From Botrytis cinerea B05.10 (taxonomy: Eukaryota > Ascomycota > Leotiomycetes > Helotiales > Sclerotiniaceae), in assembly GCF_000143535.2 (NCBI RefSeq), contig NC_037313.1, positions 999,501 through 1,063,500 on the forward strand: a stretch of 64,000 bases of DNA, written 5' to 3'. Under the pieces are notes generated by a model. That model made no database searches. It worked only from the letters and a program-made list of their open reading frames with translations, and was not told the origin of the DNA. Shown piece by piece: positions 45,046-56,308 of the stretch. Position 1 is the first letter of the stretch. Each line of letters starts with the position of its first letter. The position numbers and the translations under genes were made by a program.

Positions 45046-46190
45046 GAATTTTGATATGATGTGATGATATATGTAATGTAATGATGAAGTGGATGATTGA
45101 CTACTCTAGCCGCGCGCGGAATCAGGAAGACTTCTAGAAGGTTAGAGTGGGGTGAGGATGAGGATGAGGGTGGTGTTTTGTGCTGAGGTGACGTATTTTT
45201 TTTTTTTTTTTTTTTTCCTTCCTGTATGTGGGGATATTGAATCGTGGGTTTATTTGTTTGTTTGTTGGAGGGATGGGGGATTGATGTGCTCTATAGAGTG
45301 GGTGGTTGATGGGGATGAGCTTGGTCTTGATTGTTATTTGTTTGGGAAAGGGGGGGAAGGGAGGAGGGGAGAGTCGCTTAATTTATTTATTCTTGGTGCT
45401 TGCTCGATGATGGATGTTGGGTTGTTTTTATGGATATATCCGTATATTATTATTATTATTATCATATAATCTTCCTTGTGTATATTCAAGTGATTACTTT
45501 CTTTGGTTGGGCTAGCTTTGATATCTTCATCCAATCTGCGGAAATCAATTTACATCTCTCTTATTTGCAGTCTGCAGATTGGGCATTTGGAATTTCATGC
45601 TCATTCGATTTTCTTCTCGTTTTAGTTTTAATCTGTGCTTGATTTTTCTTTCTTTTTGGTGGATTTTTTTTTTGTTTTTGAGAAGGGGGGGGATGCGAGA
45701 TGGGTACTGAAGAGTCTGGGGATGATCTCGTGTCTGTAGATTCTTGAGTACTGGGGGGAGCAAAGAGTTTGTTTGTATCTGAGGATGGGATGGTGGGAAG
45801 TGTGCCATGTTGTTGATTTTATATACGTTCAATCTGGATTTTGGATACTGAGCATTTGATTGGGTGATAAATATATATATGTAGATATATTATGATGTTA
45901 TGCTGGGTATTTTAGTAATTACTACCATCTAGACATCCTGTGGTTCTTACTTCCTTATTTGTTGCTAGGAAGAATGTTTAGTTTGTAAAATGTTGTTTGC
46001 TATTTGCTCTTTCCCTCCAGGATAATTATTTTCGTACTTTTCGGGAAGGAGGGGAAAAGATTGACTGGCTATTGTTTCGTCAAAGGTTACATGAGATTTC
46101 AATATACTATCTCTCTTGTGTTATCGTCAACTTCATCATCGTATTTCATTATACCGCCGCACGTTAAACTCCAACAGCAAATTTCCAATC
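45046..46190. other. Intergenic region with long T and G runs; a Lys-rich minus-strand frame
   Basis: It contains a T run at about 45196-45217 and (ATT)n near 45448-45465. On the minus strand one frame (about 45830-45560) reads SDTNKLFAPPSTQESTD, then a basic KQKKNPPKRKKNQAQIK, and looks more coding-like than the frame with an ATG. It has a stop just upstream and no start, so an unseen upstream exon would be needed. The sequence just before 46191 looks like a plus-strand leader. Confidence 0.35.
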
Positions 46191-46385
46191 ATGGAAGAGA
46201 ATCAGAATGAAGATACTCTGTCCTATTTCTCCGATGTATATTATATGTTAGCTCATCAATCTAGTAGAACCCCCTCGAGTAATTATACATCTCGGAGTCT
46301 ACCTGCTGGATTTATCGAAGCCTTTTATTGCTTTTGTCGAAGATTACCTGTACGTTCAAACCAATTCGCACACTGTTTTCTTTAG
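46191..46385 (+). CDS. Short open frame of 64 codons, doubtful
   Basis: An ATG at 46191 follows a leader-like CA-rich sequence and opens MEENQNEDTLSYFSDVYYML. A GTACGT donor lies inside codon region 46349-46354; splicing to the TTTCAG near 46661 would stop at once. It lies upstream of a tandem family on the same strand and may be a decayed or truncated relative, but there is no clear match. Confidence 0.25.
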   Translation: MEENQNEDTLSYFSDVYYMLAHQSSRTPSSNYTSRSLPAGFIEAFYCFCRRLPVRSNQFAHCFL

Positions 46386-46743
46386 CCCACTGGATTTCTG
46401 CATTAGAATATTGTGAAGAGATATCCTGTCAAAAGATTTCCAGTTAGGCTACCATACCGAAGTTCGAAATCTCACTGTGAATAGATATCTACGGTGGTTT
46501 CCTTCTTCTGGTTCCCATACAATAGTACAGCAATAAGACTTGAGCTGGCTGTGTTAACACCGTATTATTCTAGTCATCTCTTACTTAAGAGCATTAAATT
46601 ACTATACATATTCCCTCTTTTCATCAAACCTTGAGAAAACATACTACCTGGTTCATTTCAGTAGCACTCAACAGCATCTACTCTGACATTGTCATCACCA
46701 CAAATTCTACGCATATTAGCAACAAAAAGTCAACACTTTCAAA

Positions 46744-47433
46744 ATGCAGAACAATACGAATAGTTGGCCACACAACGCCCATCCAAGCCCCGCGCTTATG
46801 AATCCCAATTATCAGAACGAGCAAGTAACTACATCTTCCTCAAGAACTAGGCCATCATCATCCTGGTTCTTATCCTCTTCACGATCCTCATCTCAACCTC
46901 CTTCACCTAGACGCGCAAGATCCTCTACTCCCTCTCCCCCCACTCTCCTCACCACTCGCCAAAATGATGAAGAGTATTTTCTCTACCTAGAAACCCACAA
47001 CAGAATCATCTCTCAGATGCACGAGCGCGCAAACGGTATCCCCAATCCGGATATTAACAACATCGGCATTGCTACAGGCGAAGAGTCAGTAAGACAATAT
47101 CTCATTCTGAAGGCGCTTGATGCATTCTCCGCAGAGGAAATCACGAGAATTGGAATCTTTTTGAGTCGTAATCGCTTGGTTAGCTTGTGGTTACAGAATC
47201 TGTTGGAAGATGTGGAGGAGAAGGGGAAGAGAGAGGGGAAAGTGTTCGGTTATAGATGGGTAGATATAGTGAGGGAATTGGTGGTGGGAAATAGGATTGT
47301 GAGGGGTTTATTGACGGGGTTGTTGTTGCGGGAGGTGGTGGATGAGAGGTGGGAGATCCGGGAAATTCTGGATGGAGGTATTTTAGAACGTGTGGAATCG
47401 TATGGCGATGAGATGAGGGGGATCGGTTATTAA
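46744..47433 (+). CDS. Tandem family member 1, uncharacterised helical protein of 229 residues
   Basis: A single exon starts at ATG 46744. The first 75 residues are disordered (Ser/Pro/Arg-rich). Then a helical module follows: QYLILKALDAFSAEEITRIG and FLSRNRLVSLWLQNLLEDVE, then a second helical block (WVDIVRELVVGNRIVRGLLT). The pattern L..AL..LS......I...IL.RN......W.E is shared with the next two genes at 48.2 and 49.2 kb, so I read them as tandem duplicates that have diverged strongly. No signal peptide or membrane segment is evident, although the last block is quite hydrophobic. Function unknown. Codon use changes to G-rich third positions in the last 250 bp. Confidence 0.6.
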   Translation: MQNNTNSWPHNAHPSPALMNPNYQNEQVTTSSSRTRPSSSWFLSSSRSSSQPPSPRRARSSTPSPPTLLTTRQNDEEYFLYLETHNRIISQMHERANGIPNPDINNIGIATGEESVRQYLILKALDAFSAEEITRIGIFLSRNRLVSLWLQNLLEDVEEKGKREGKVFGYRWVDIVRELVVGNRIVRGLLTGLLLREVVDERWEIREILDGGILERVESYGDEMRGIGY

Positions 47434-48201
47434 GATTGGATGGGGAGGTTTCAGAGAAGCCTTGGTAGAGGGGTGGGAGAGGGGGGGAATGATGGGAGAT
47501 CATTATGTCAATAAACAGTTCTGTGCTGTGGGGCTCAACGTTAACTAATCGACAACTAGATTAGATCCTAAAATGACAATTCCTTTTAACTCAATCTAGT
47601 TGACTACCATTTTTTTAATCTCATAATATTGTCTGAAATGCACATCATCTTATTCGCTCTTTGGATTGCAATGTTCTTGTAGCACTGCGCTTGGCTTGAT
47701 GTCTAAATTTTAGCCAAGCATCTGCTGGGTATCTACTGACTATTAGTCGAAGCCTATAGATATGAGCGAGATTGCCAATTTGAAATTATAGTGAATGAAG
47801 GTATCAGTGACAAAACAGCAGTGATTATTAGAAGCCCTTGGGCTTGAATACGCTCTAGATCGATCATTGCGTGAACACAGGTGAATGAGTTCAATTCAAC
47901 ATTTTTTGTAGCTGCACTTAAGCGAATGCGAAGATATCAACTCTTCCAGTAGCCTTTATATAAGGGCTGATACTTTCGTATGCAGCTAGCTCTTGATAGA
48001 ATACATTTTAAAAACTAGGACCTACATGTTAGATACTATACCATCCGTATCATTCTCAAATCAACAATTTTAGCTTCTCACCAGCGTACCAAGATTTATA
48101 AAGACTCCTCTTTTACACCTCAACTTCGCACACGGTAGCATTAAAATGGCATGTAATTAAAAGATGTTGATTTGAAAATATTTGCTGACAGTCAATAACA
48201 G
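47434..48201. promoter_or_regulatory. Region between tandem family genes
   Basis: AT-rich, with no coding signal. Near 48100 a leader-like stretch (acctcaacttcgcacacggt) precedes AAAATGGCA at 48146, the same context as the start of the third member (aaaaaATGGCACGC at 49238). The start of the second gene is therefore probably 48146, with a very short first exon. Confidence 0.4.
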
Positions 48202-48801
48202 TCTGGTTCACCAAACATAAGTCCTATTGCTAATCGCAATTATCTGAATCCTGGTTAGTACAAGTCCTTGCTTTTTCAATTTAATCAACTGCTAAATTGT
48301 TCCATAGACAGCCAATCTGGATGTCAGTTGGGTAGAAACATTGCAAAACTTCTCAAGGACGGAGATGTCGACATGATGGATATCAAAAAAGGTCTTCAGG
48401 AAATCGAAAAGAGAAGAACAGCGGCACTAGAAGTTCTACTCCAAGCCGTCGAGCAACTTTCAACTGATAAAGCTCAACGAATTATTATGGAGATCCTGGA
48501 TAGAAATGCCATCGCCAGAGATTGGTTTGAAGAGCAAGGTGGTCTGAAAACGACACCTGGACATACGCCGGAACGTGAGGAATCTATCAACCTCATCAAG
48601 ACAATCGGTGTCTCAAACCTTCGTAGAGTAATCAGAGTTTTTATTATCGAAAACGGTTTCATTGAGGAAATCTTGCAGAAGAAGTTGTTGGTTGAACAGA
48701 TGGATGGCACTTTCACAATTCGCGACTTCGGCCAGAATTCTGTCCACGCTATTCCAAGGGATGGATCCGAACAAGCCTTTCCTTCTACTCTACCAAGTTG
48801 A
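48202..48801 (+). CDS. Tandem family member 2, about 182 residues (5' exon unresolved)
   Basis: Exon 48202-48253 (SGSPNISPIANRNYLNPG) joins exon 48308-48801 over a 54-nt intron with a GTTAGT donor, CTAA-type branch and CATAG acceptor. The codon GAC forms across the join. The start is likely the ATG at 48146, but the junction to 48202 is unclear: either a GC-type donor directly after ATG or another site. The protein has a helical module, LEVLLQAVEQLSTDKAQRII, then EILDRNAIARDWFEEQ, and a second module ending in LLVEQMDGTFTIRDFG. The last string matches LLTTLEDGTLEINIFD in the third gene, the best evidence that these are paralogs. Function unknown. Confidence 0.6.
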
Positions 48802-49237
48802 TATTCGTTGTTGATTTGTGGAAGGTTTCTGGTGATGACCAGAAAGAAACGTCACAAAGGCAGTGCTGGCAGTTATATAGAGAATGCAGCAAAATTGAGT
48901 ACATCTGAAAAACAACTCTATATCTATGTCCTTCGTATGTCAGCTTTAATATTTTAAATATATTGTTGAACTTTAGTGACAAAATTAAAGTGAATATCAA
49001 CCGTAATGATTGGTAAAAAAAAATTCAGGCTGCTGGACACACGAATCCATTATCATATTTAAGGATGAAAATAATTTCCCAATTTTCTTCTCATCCTCCA
49101 CAACTTCAAACACACATAAGACAACATAGATTGAGATTTTAGGTTGCATTTACAGATATTATATCTACATCTTCAACTGAAGCCTTTCTCGGTGCAATAT
49201 CAACTTTTTCGTCAAGTCACAAAGTCAATTATAAAAA

Positions 49238-50258
49238 ATGGCACGCACTGCGGCCGGGCGAGCGGTATTCACCTCTGGTATGTGGTTTCCCTTGGACACA
49301 AGTCAAAATTCTAACAATCAAACTAGCTATGAAACTTCAGATAGATGAGCTTGAAGATGTTATCTCTCGTCTCATAGCCACCAGAGACCTTGATATTCCA
49401 ACAATCCAGGAAAAATCCGAAACCATCCAAGCAGAAATCGAAGAGAGACAAGAGGAGAAGGAAAACACCATGAGCAGAATTGTCGCAGCATTGCGAATTC
49501 TTCCAGGACACAATTTTCGACGTCTGTTTATAAGCATTCTTCGAGATAACCCCGTTAATCAACAATTGCTTGTGGCCAGATGGGAGGAACAATTCGGTAA
49601 TCTCGATACTGAGTTTGAGGGTGATCCTTTCTTAAGTGATCCGTACGCATTGTTTGCCTACATGAATGAAAAATCCACAATAACTCTCCGATTAATTGTT
49701 TCTTTTATGGCTGGTATGGACAGTTCGCTTCGGGAGGGTATTAAGAACGCATTATTGACCACGTTGGAGGATGGAACTCTTGAGATAAACATCTTCGATC
49801 CGTTTGAACGAGAGCAATCCCCTGAGATTGAATTGGCGCCAAGGTCACCAAGAACACATAGAATGTTTCTGCCGGAACCTTCTGTCGTGGATGACGAACA
49901 GTCTCTGCGGGATACTTCGAGTGATTGGGATGATGTCGAGGAAACAGCATTTGTGCGAGAATCTTCGAACGACTCGTACGTCAGCGATACAACACCTTTA
50001 CGAGATACTTCAAGTGATTGGGATGTCGAGGAGAAAATTTTTGTGCGAGAAGCTTCCGAAGACTCCTACGTCAGTGATACGACGCCTTTGCGGGATACTT
50101 CGAGTGATTGGGATATAGAGGAAACAGTATTTGTGCGAGACGCTTCCGAAGACTTGTATGGTAGTGATATAACAATTTCACGGGAAGATGCTTCTCTGGA
50201 CGTCGTTGAGGATTCGGAGTTTGATGATGAGCCTCCTATGAGAAGTACTTCTATGTGA
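49238..50258 (+). CDS. Tandem family member 3, 323 residues with acidic repeats
   Basis: Exon 1 (49238-49277) encodes MARTAAGRAVFTS. A 49-nt intron with a GTATGT donor, TTCTAAC branch and ACTAG acceptor leads to exon 2 (49327-50258). A coiled-coil-like stretch (about residues 17-55) full of Glu and Gln precedes the family module: IVAALRILPGHNFRRLFISI, then LRDNPVNQQLLVARWEEQ. The second module ends LLTTLEDGTLEINIFDPFE. From about residue 190 the chain is acidic and contains three tandem repeats of 30-31 residues. The protein is likely soluble and nuclear or cytoplasmic, which is inference from the lack of a signal or membrane segment. The family is not recognised. Confidence 0.7.
49905..50177 (+). 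repeat. Three in-frame tandem repeats of 93, 90 and 90 bp
   Basis: The units start at 49905, 49998 and 50088. Each encodes a version of LRDTSSDWD.(V/I)EE..FVR(E/D).S.D.Y.SD. Units differ at many codon positions as well as at a few residues, so the repetition is not brand-new but is preserved in protein sequence. Two aspartates and a tryptophan are invariant in each. Confidence 0.85.
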
Positions 50259-51943
50259 GATCTTATGAAGTGACGGATATCAGCGACTGAAGGGATGGAC
50301 AGGAAGCTATCTTTCGAGCTCGTCAGAATTTGGAGCTTAGTAAGGTCTAATATACATTTGTGTGAGTATCTCGATAATTTTTGTGAGAGTAGATATCTGA
50401 AATCAAGATAGAGAAAACTAGAATTGGTAGCATAGAGATGGTGTTTTGGCCAAAATTGATGGTAGATTCTATATAATATCTATCGTCCCTTCTGTATTTA
50501 TGATGACCGTGTTGATATTCAATGTGCAAAATATTTGCAAGAGCAGAGTGAATGTTCAGAGAGGCTTCTCTGCGTTTGCGGAATACGATGCTATAAAGAT
50601 AACGGGGAGTGTTCAGATCAAATTACTATTAAGGACACCTAACTTTCTTCCAATGCCTGCTGCATAAACTTTATAGACAATGAAAGACTATCTTCACACT
50701 TGAAGCCCAGCTCTTAGAGCAGAGTCCAGATTGTGAGTTGTCTTCTATGCAGTAAGGTGAACCCTTTTTTACTACTTGTCAAAAATGCAACAGATCTCCT
50801 ATCGGTCACACATACATAGTTCATTTATTATGCTTCCAAGCCCGCTCAACTAAGTCAAATTCATCGCCAACTATTCACTCCCTTCCTTATCCCCCAAAAT
50901 TCTAATTCGTCCCGCACGCTGTCATCCCATCTCACCGTTTCCATTCACCTAGCGCCCCATTTCCAGTTCACCCGCGACCACCTCCATCAACAAAAACCAA
51001 AATTGCCAACTCCTACTATTAATTTCTTCTGCCTCAAAAGCAAAAAAATGGGCAAGATTTCAACCGAAAGGTTTTTTCTCCCAGTGTGTTCCATATTTCT
51101 ATGGACCACTGTACCTACTCACATCATTCCAATATTAAGCAATATTCAATACCACTCCGCCAAAGGTGATGTTTTTGGATGCTAGAGGGTGCAGCTTTTG
51201 GATTCATATGTTACGAGCCGATGTTCGCCTGGTAGACAGGTGAAAGATGGGTGAGATGAAACCAATCTAATTGCTGTAGGCGTATTTCAGAGAACGACAA
51301 TGATCGTTCTCAAATATGTTAGATTTCTCTATTGTAACCAGACAGTACTCTGATCCATCATTATTGACCAAAGTTCTGATCCAATTTTCACCTCACTTCC
51401 CGCAAAGATTCTGTTTCCTCTCGACAAACGTAATAGGGAGAAGGAAAAAAAGACAACAATCTAAAATTTGCAAGTACTGAAAAAATGTTTCTGATCCTTT
51501 TTGGCCAGGGAAACGAATTTTTGGATGACTCTCCTGATATATCGTGTCCAAGCTTACTCTACCTCTTGTTTCACCTCTTTAATACTTAGGAAGACACGCC
51601 AAAATAACCTGCACTTCAATGTAGGCTTGTAATTATCCTTAATCATTAAAATTACAGGTAGCTAGTACTATAAACAAGATGTGTGAAGCGCTAGCCCCTC
51701 GCTAGCTACAACACCCTCATAAGCAGTCGTATAATCAATAACCCAATAACAATCTAACGATATGGCAAACAATTATATACAGTGGGTTTGATTGAAAACA
51801 TCCCCGAGAAAAAAAATAGAAAGTCTAATTATAATTGCCAACAAAACAGGAACGTCGGCAGAAAGAATGAGGAAATCTAAGAGTTAAAACAAAGTGAGAG
51901 ATCACCAAGCATGGCGCTACTGTCCTTTTTCGATTATTCTGCT
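50259..51943. other. Intergenic region, no gene seen
   Basis: About 1.7 kb between a plus-strand and a minus-strand stop, so both neighbours end here. AT-rich with short frames only. Confidence 0.4.
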
Positions 51944-54900
51944 TCAAGATTCGGCTTTCTTCGTGGCCTTTGTTCTGAGCTTCATCATGAAATATACCAA
52001 TCCATAGATACCAACAACGAACGCCACAACGATACCGGTATTTCTCCATCCATATGATTTTTCCGCGAGATTCAGGCCCTTTAGATAATCTCCACCGTGA
52101 GTGTATTGGCACACACGACAATCAGCGGTTGCTTCTGGATTCCAAAGGTTGATGCCCGCTCCCATGCCACGCTGATATATATCAAGATACTCGCCACATG
52201 TTTGGTTTGGAGACGGGTCAAAGATGGCGAGTTCGTCGGGTGTGCAGTGGACAGACTTATCCCAACTTGTGAAGATGAGCAGGGAGCTCATGAGATAATT
52301 GTAAGGGTCGAGGTAGTATATCCTGCAGGAGAAGCCTGTTAGATTTTGCACAAGTAAAGATTCTCAATACGAAAATGAACATAAAGCCTACCAATATTTC
52401 CAGAAAGGTTCAATTTGACTGTATGGTACCATGACACCGCAGAACGAAACCAGAGTTGTAATGACTAATGGGTTGACAAGTGACGCAAAGACAGCGTTGG
52501 GGGCGTAAGCGGCAATCGACTGTCCGATACCAGTGTATAGAAGCTCATACAATATCTGTATTCATGTTAGTACTTGGTATGGAAACAGAGGGCTGGGTCA
52601 AAAAATACTTACTACAACGAAGAACACACTCCCAGCGGAGTTTGCTCCAGATGGAAGGCCAGCTGTGAAATACCAACAGACGTAGTACAATAAGGCACAG
52701 ACAATCAAGTAAGGAAACTCCGAGACAATAAGCCCGGTAACAAAGGGAGCCCAATGATACATCTTACTCTTCTTTTCTCGTGCCTCGTAGATGTCGCGAC
52801 GGTCGATAAAAAGAGGCTGAAGCTGGGCGATAACACCTGGCGCCACAAAAATGAAGCTAAAAACAGTGAAAAGGTTACGCTGAAGATCTGAGAGATGATC
52901 CCCGATCATCCAAAACGAAAATCCGTTAAGAAGGGCTAGACTGACATGCATAGCAAACTTGTTGTTGAGGTATTCGATGTTCCGAAAGAGTGAGACATTC
53001 ATGCGATGCGTCACAAGCTTAGTCTGTGTCCACTGAGAAGCCGCGAACTCATACCCATCGACTGTATCTTCTACAGGCCTAGCAGCTGCTTCGCTTACCA
53101 TGGCGTCCAATTTCTGAGAGAGTTTCTCGTGTTCTGGTGATTGCAACCAAATTTGGTTCCAATCTCGATCTTTACCCGAATTTCCCAATCCTGTTACAAC
53201 ATCGATCATGTGCTCTGCTGGATTTGCTTCTGGAGAGCAAGGTTCTCCATGGCGTGCGAAGTAATCTTTCAAAGTGCTAGCGTTTTGACCGATATCACCA
53301 AAGTAGACAGTCTTGCCACCTTTCGCAAGTAACAGGAGGGTGTCAAATTGTGCAAATAATTGTGCTGAGGGTTGATGAATTGTGACCAAAATAGCTTGTC
53401 CGGCTCCTGCAAGTTTTCGAAGAAAGCGGACAGTATTGTAAGCAGATTGCCCGTCGAGGCCTGATGTGGGTTCGTCGAGAAAGATAAGGATGCTTGGCTT
53501 TGCGACCAACTCGACACCGATGGTAAGGCGCTTCCGTTGTTCAACTGAAAGCCCAGCGCCAGGACGACCGACAAGTGTATGCTCAAGGTCGTTTAACTCC
53601 AGGAGATCGATGATTGTGTCCACATACCGTAGCTTTTCCTCGTCAGGTGTATCGCGAGACTGGCGCAAAAGGGCTGAAAATTCAAGAGCCTCGCGAACAG
53701 TTGCCAAGGACTCATGAACATCGAGTTGTTCAACATAACCAGCAGAGCGTTGAAATGAGATGGGGATGGGGCGACCATCGACTAGTACAGATCCATGAAT
53801 TGTGCCTTCGGTTTTGCGCTGTGCCAGGACATCGAGAAGAGTTGTCTTTCCCGCACCGGAAGAGCCCATTAGAGCTCCAAGCATGCCAGGTTTAACATAT
53901 CCTTGAACGTTATCAAGAAGAACTCGGTCACCATCAGAGGTTTTTACGGTGTACGTCAAGTTCTTCCAGGTAAAAATACTCTTGTTGCGAATAAGGTCTT
54001 TGTTGAGACTTCCATTAGGCGTATCAGTTCCAGAGACAGACGCAGACTCCGTCAGGGACTTTTCATGAGCTTGTGCCTCCTCATCTTTAGGTTGTAACAG
54101 ATGCTTCGACTTTTGCTGTTGTTCTCGAGGCACAAGAAGGCTCCGACCACCTTCTCCTAGGAGTTTCCATTTGGAAGTGAAAAATATCGTAAGCCCAACA
54201 AAAAATACCCACCATACGCAGACGATACCAAAGTTGCGCCATAAATGACTATGACTGAAGGACATAGATGCAAGATATTCGTCACCCGTGACGCTTGTGG
54301 CTCCAGTGACTGCCCCACCAACACCGATACATGACTGCCCGCCATCACCAGCTGTATATCCGGGACCATTTGGAATGAGGTAAGGGCCAACACAATCTAA
54401 TTCCTGCCCATGGAACTCATTGCCAAGGAGAGATTCGAAGCCGTACGCCATAGGGTTAATCCAGTAGATCCAAACGAACCACGGATGCATATCAGGCTTA
54501 GTAATCATGTAGCCCATATACGAGAAGAGACCGACCGTTGTAAGACCTGAGACTTTAGTTGCTGCATCAAAGGTAGGGAAAGCGGCGCCAATCAACCGGA
54601 AGAGAGCTGTCATGGACATGGCAGTCATAAAATTGGAGACCAAGTAGGTAAAGAATGCCCCAGCTGTTCTCTTCAGGCCAACCATGAAGTAGAAAACAAT
54701 ACCAAAGTGAGTGACCTGAAACATTAGAATAGGAAAGTCGGCAATAATTTGTGCGATGCAAATAGCTGCGGGGTGATATAGAGCGAAAGCACGATGCTTA
54801 GCCAAGATAGGTCTACTTGTGAACGAATCTGTGACTTCCGAAAGAGCTATAAGGGCGTTGTAGAGGATTGAAAAGAATAGGGCACCACCCTTGAGGAAAA

Positions 54901-56308
54901 GGCCAGCTGAATTGTTTGGAGCGGCGTAGAAGAGTGAGCCACCAACCAATGCTTGAATGACTGTGGCGCCTTGCTTCATAATCAGCGTTGATTTATCACC
55001 CCACATAATCTGGTACTGCCTGGTAACAGCAGCCTTGATTTGAGTGCCAAAGTCGGTAGTAACAGCAGAATTTTCGGACACTCCTTTGTGCTTCTCAAGG
55101 CGTACCATATCTTTGAACAATGATGTGTTTTCCTTAGCTTCTTCACTTGTCGCATAGCTTTGGCACTCTTCCAGCATCTGAGATTTGATACTCGATTGAT
55201 CATAAGCAGCACGGACTTCATCTGCAGTCCGTGGAAACGATTTCTCAAAGCCAGGGGCAATGCGACGTTCGGTGGGTACAGTTACACCGGTCAGAAAATC
55301 TGACCGATTAGAACCAGAATCCCGGATAAATCCCAAGCCTTCCATGAAAGGAACAGCATCATGCTGTTTTCCGTAAAAGATTTGTTTACCCTCATCAAGG
55401 ACAAGAACTTTATCGAAATGTTCATAGATACCATTGCCAGCCTGATAGAGAGTGACAATAGTTGTGAGCCCCAGAACGTCAGTCATGACTCGAATTGCCT
55501 TGGCCCAATCTAGAGCTGTGCTGGCGTCGAGCCCTCTTGTTGAGTTGTCCCAGCAGAAGACACTCGCTCGAGTTGTTAAGCATTCAATGATTGAAACACG
55601 CTTCCGTTCTCCTCCAGAGACACCTCTGGTAAAGGCGTCACCAACCTTTGTAGAGGCAGTGTGAGAGATTCCCACCAACCGTAGGAGAAAATCCTTGTTG
55701 AACTGGGCATACTCCTCAGCTGTCTTGATACCAGGCGGTAAGTGATAGGGAGTCTTCATGCGTGCGGCAAAGGCTATAGTATCCTCGACTGAGAGAGTAG
55801 GAAACATGATCTCCTCTTCGGTATTCATGATAATCTGGCCACGATATCTTGCAGCTTCTTGGGCTGACATATTCCCAAAGCTAACATCGCCTGTGATCTC
55901 TTCATAACCTAGCCGGTTATTCGAGAGTACGTTGAGCAACGTCGTGCAACCTGAACCAGGCCGTCCAAGAACAAGCATCATTTCGCCTGGCTTGACGCAG
56001 CCGTTTGAGTTGTCGATGATCGTTTTCATCGGGGTTTCTTTTGGTTTCTTGTGGAATGGATACATCTGGGAGAGAACATTTTCATTGAATGTGGCGTCGC
56101 TGCTGATCCCCTTGACGGTGAGGTTTTGCCAGGTTACACCAAGCTTTCTAGGAAGCTGTCCACCTTCTTCGTCTCGGTCTTTTATTTCTTGTATTTCTGA
56201 TGCCATGTGCCATGTCCTTTCACTCCGTGGTGTGATTATTGTTGCTCCCATATCCTCAACTTTGGTAATATTAGATATTCCATCCTCGAAAGTGGCCTCG
56301 CTTTCCAT
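51944..56308 (-). CDS. PDR-type full-size ABC transporter, AtrB/Pmr1-like multidrug efflux pump
   Basis: Three exons (56308-52613, 52555-52392, 52322-51944) give 1412 residues in the (NBD-TMD)x2 order of fungal PDR (ABCG) pumps, which export fungicides and plant toxins at the plasma membrane. NBD1 has Walker [10 protein letters not shown] at residues 115-123, with Cys replacing Lys as is normal for PDR, signature [10 protein letters not shown] near 230 and SVFCWDN near 249. NBD2 has a canonical GSSGAGKTT near 815, the degenerate signature [12 protein letters not shown] near 920 and [11 protein letters not shown] near 943. Six hydrophobic segments follow each NBD. The short N-terminus and [20 protein letters not shown] place it with the AtrB/Pmr1 group rather than the CDR1 group. 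Introns are 57 and 69 nt and lie in the last transmembrane domain. The substrate is not predictable from sequence. A divergent Zn2Cys6 gene lies upstream. Confidence 0.92.

Noticed and set aside
52097..54097. Several plus-strand frames of 60-105 codons
   Set aside because: They are antisense shadows of the ABC transporter exons.
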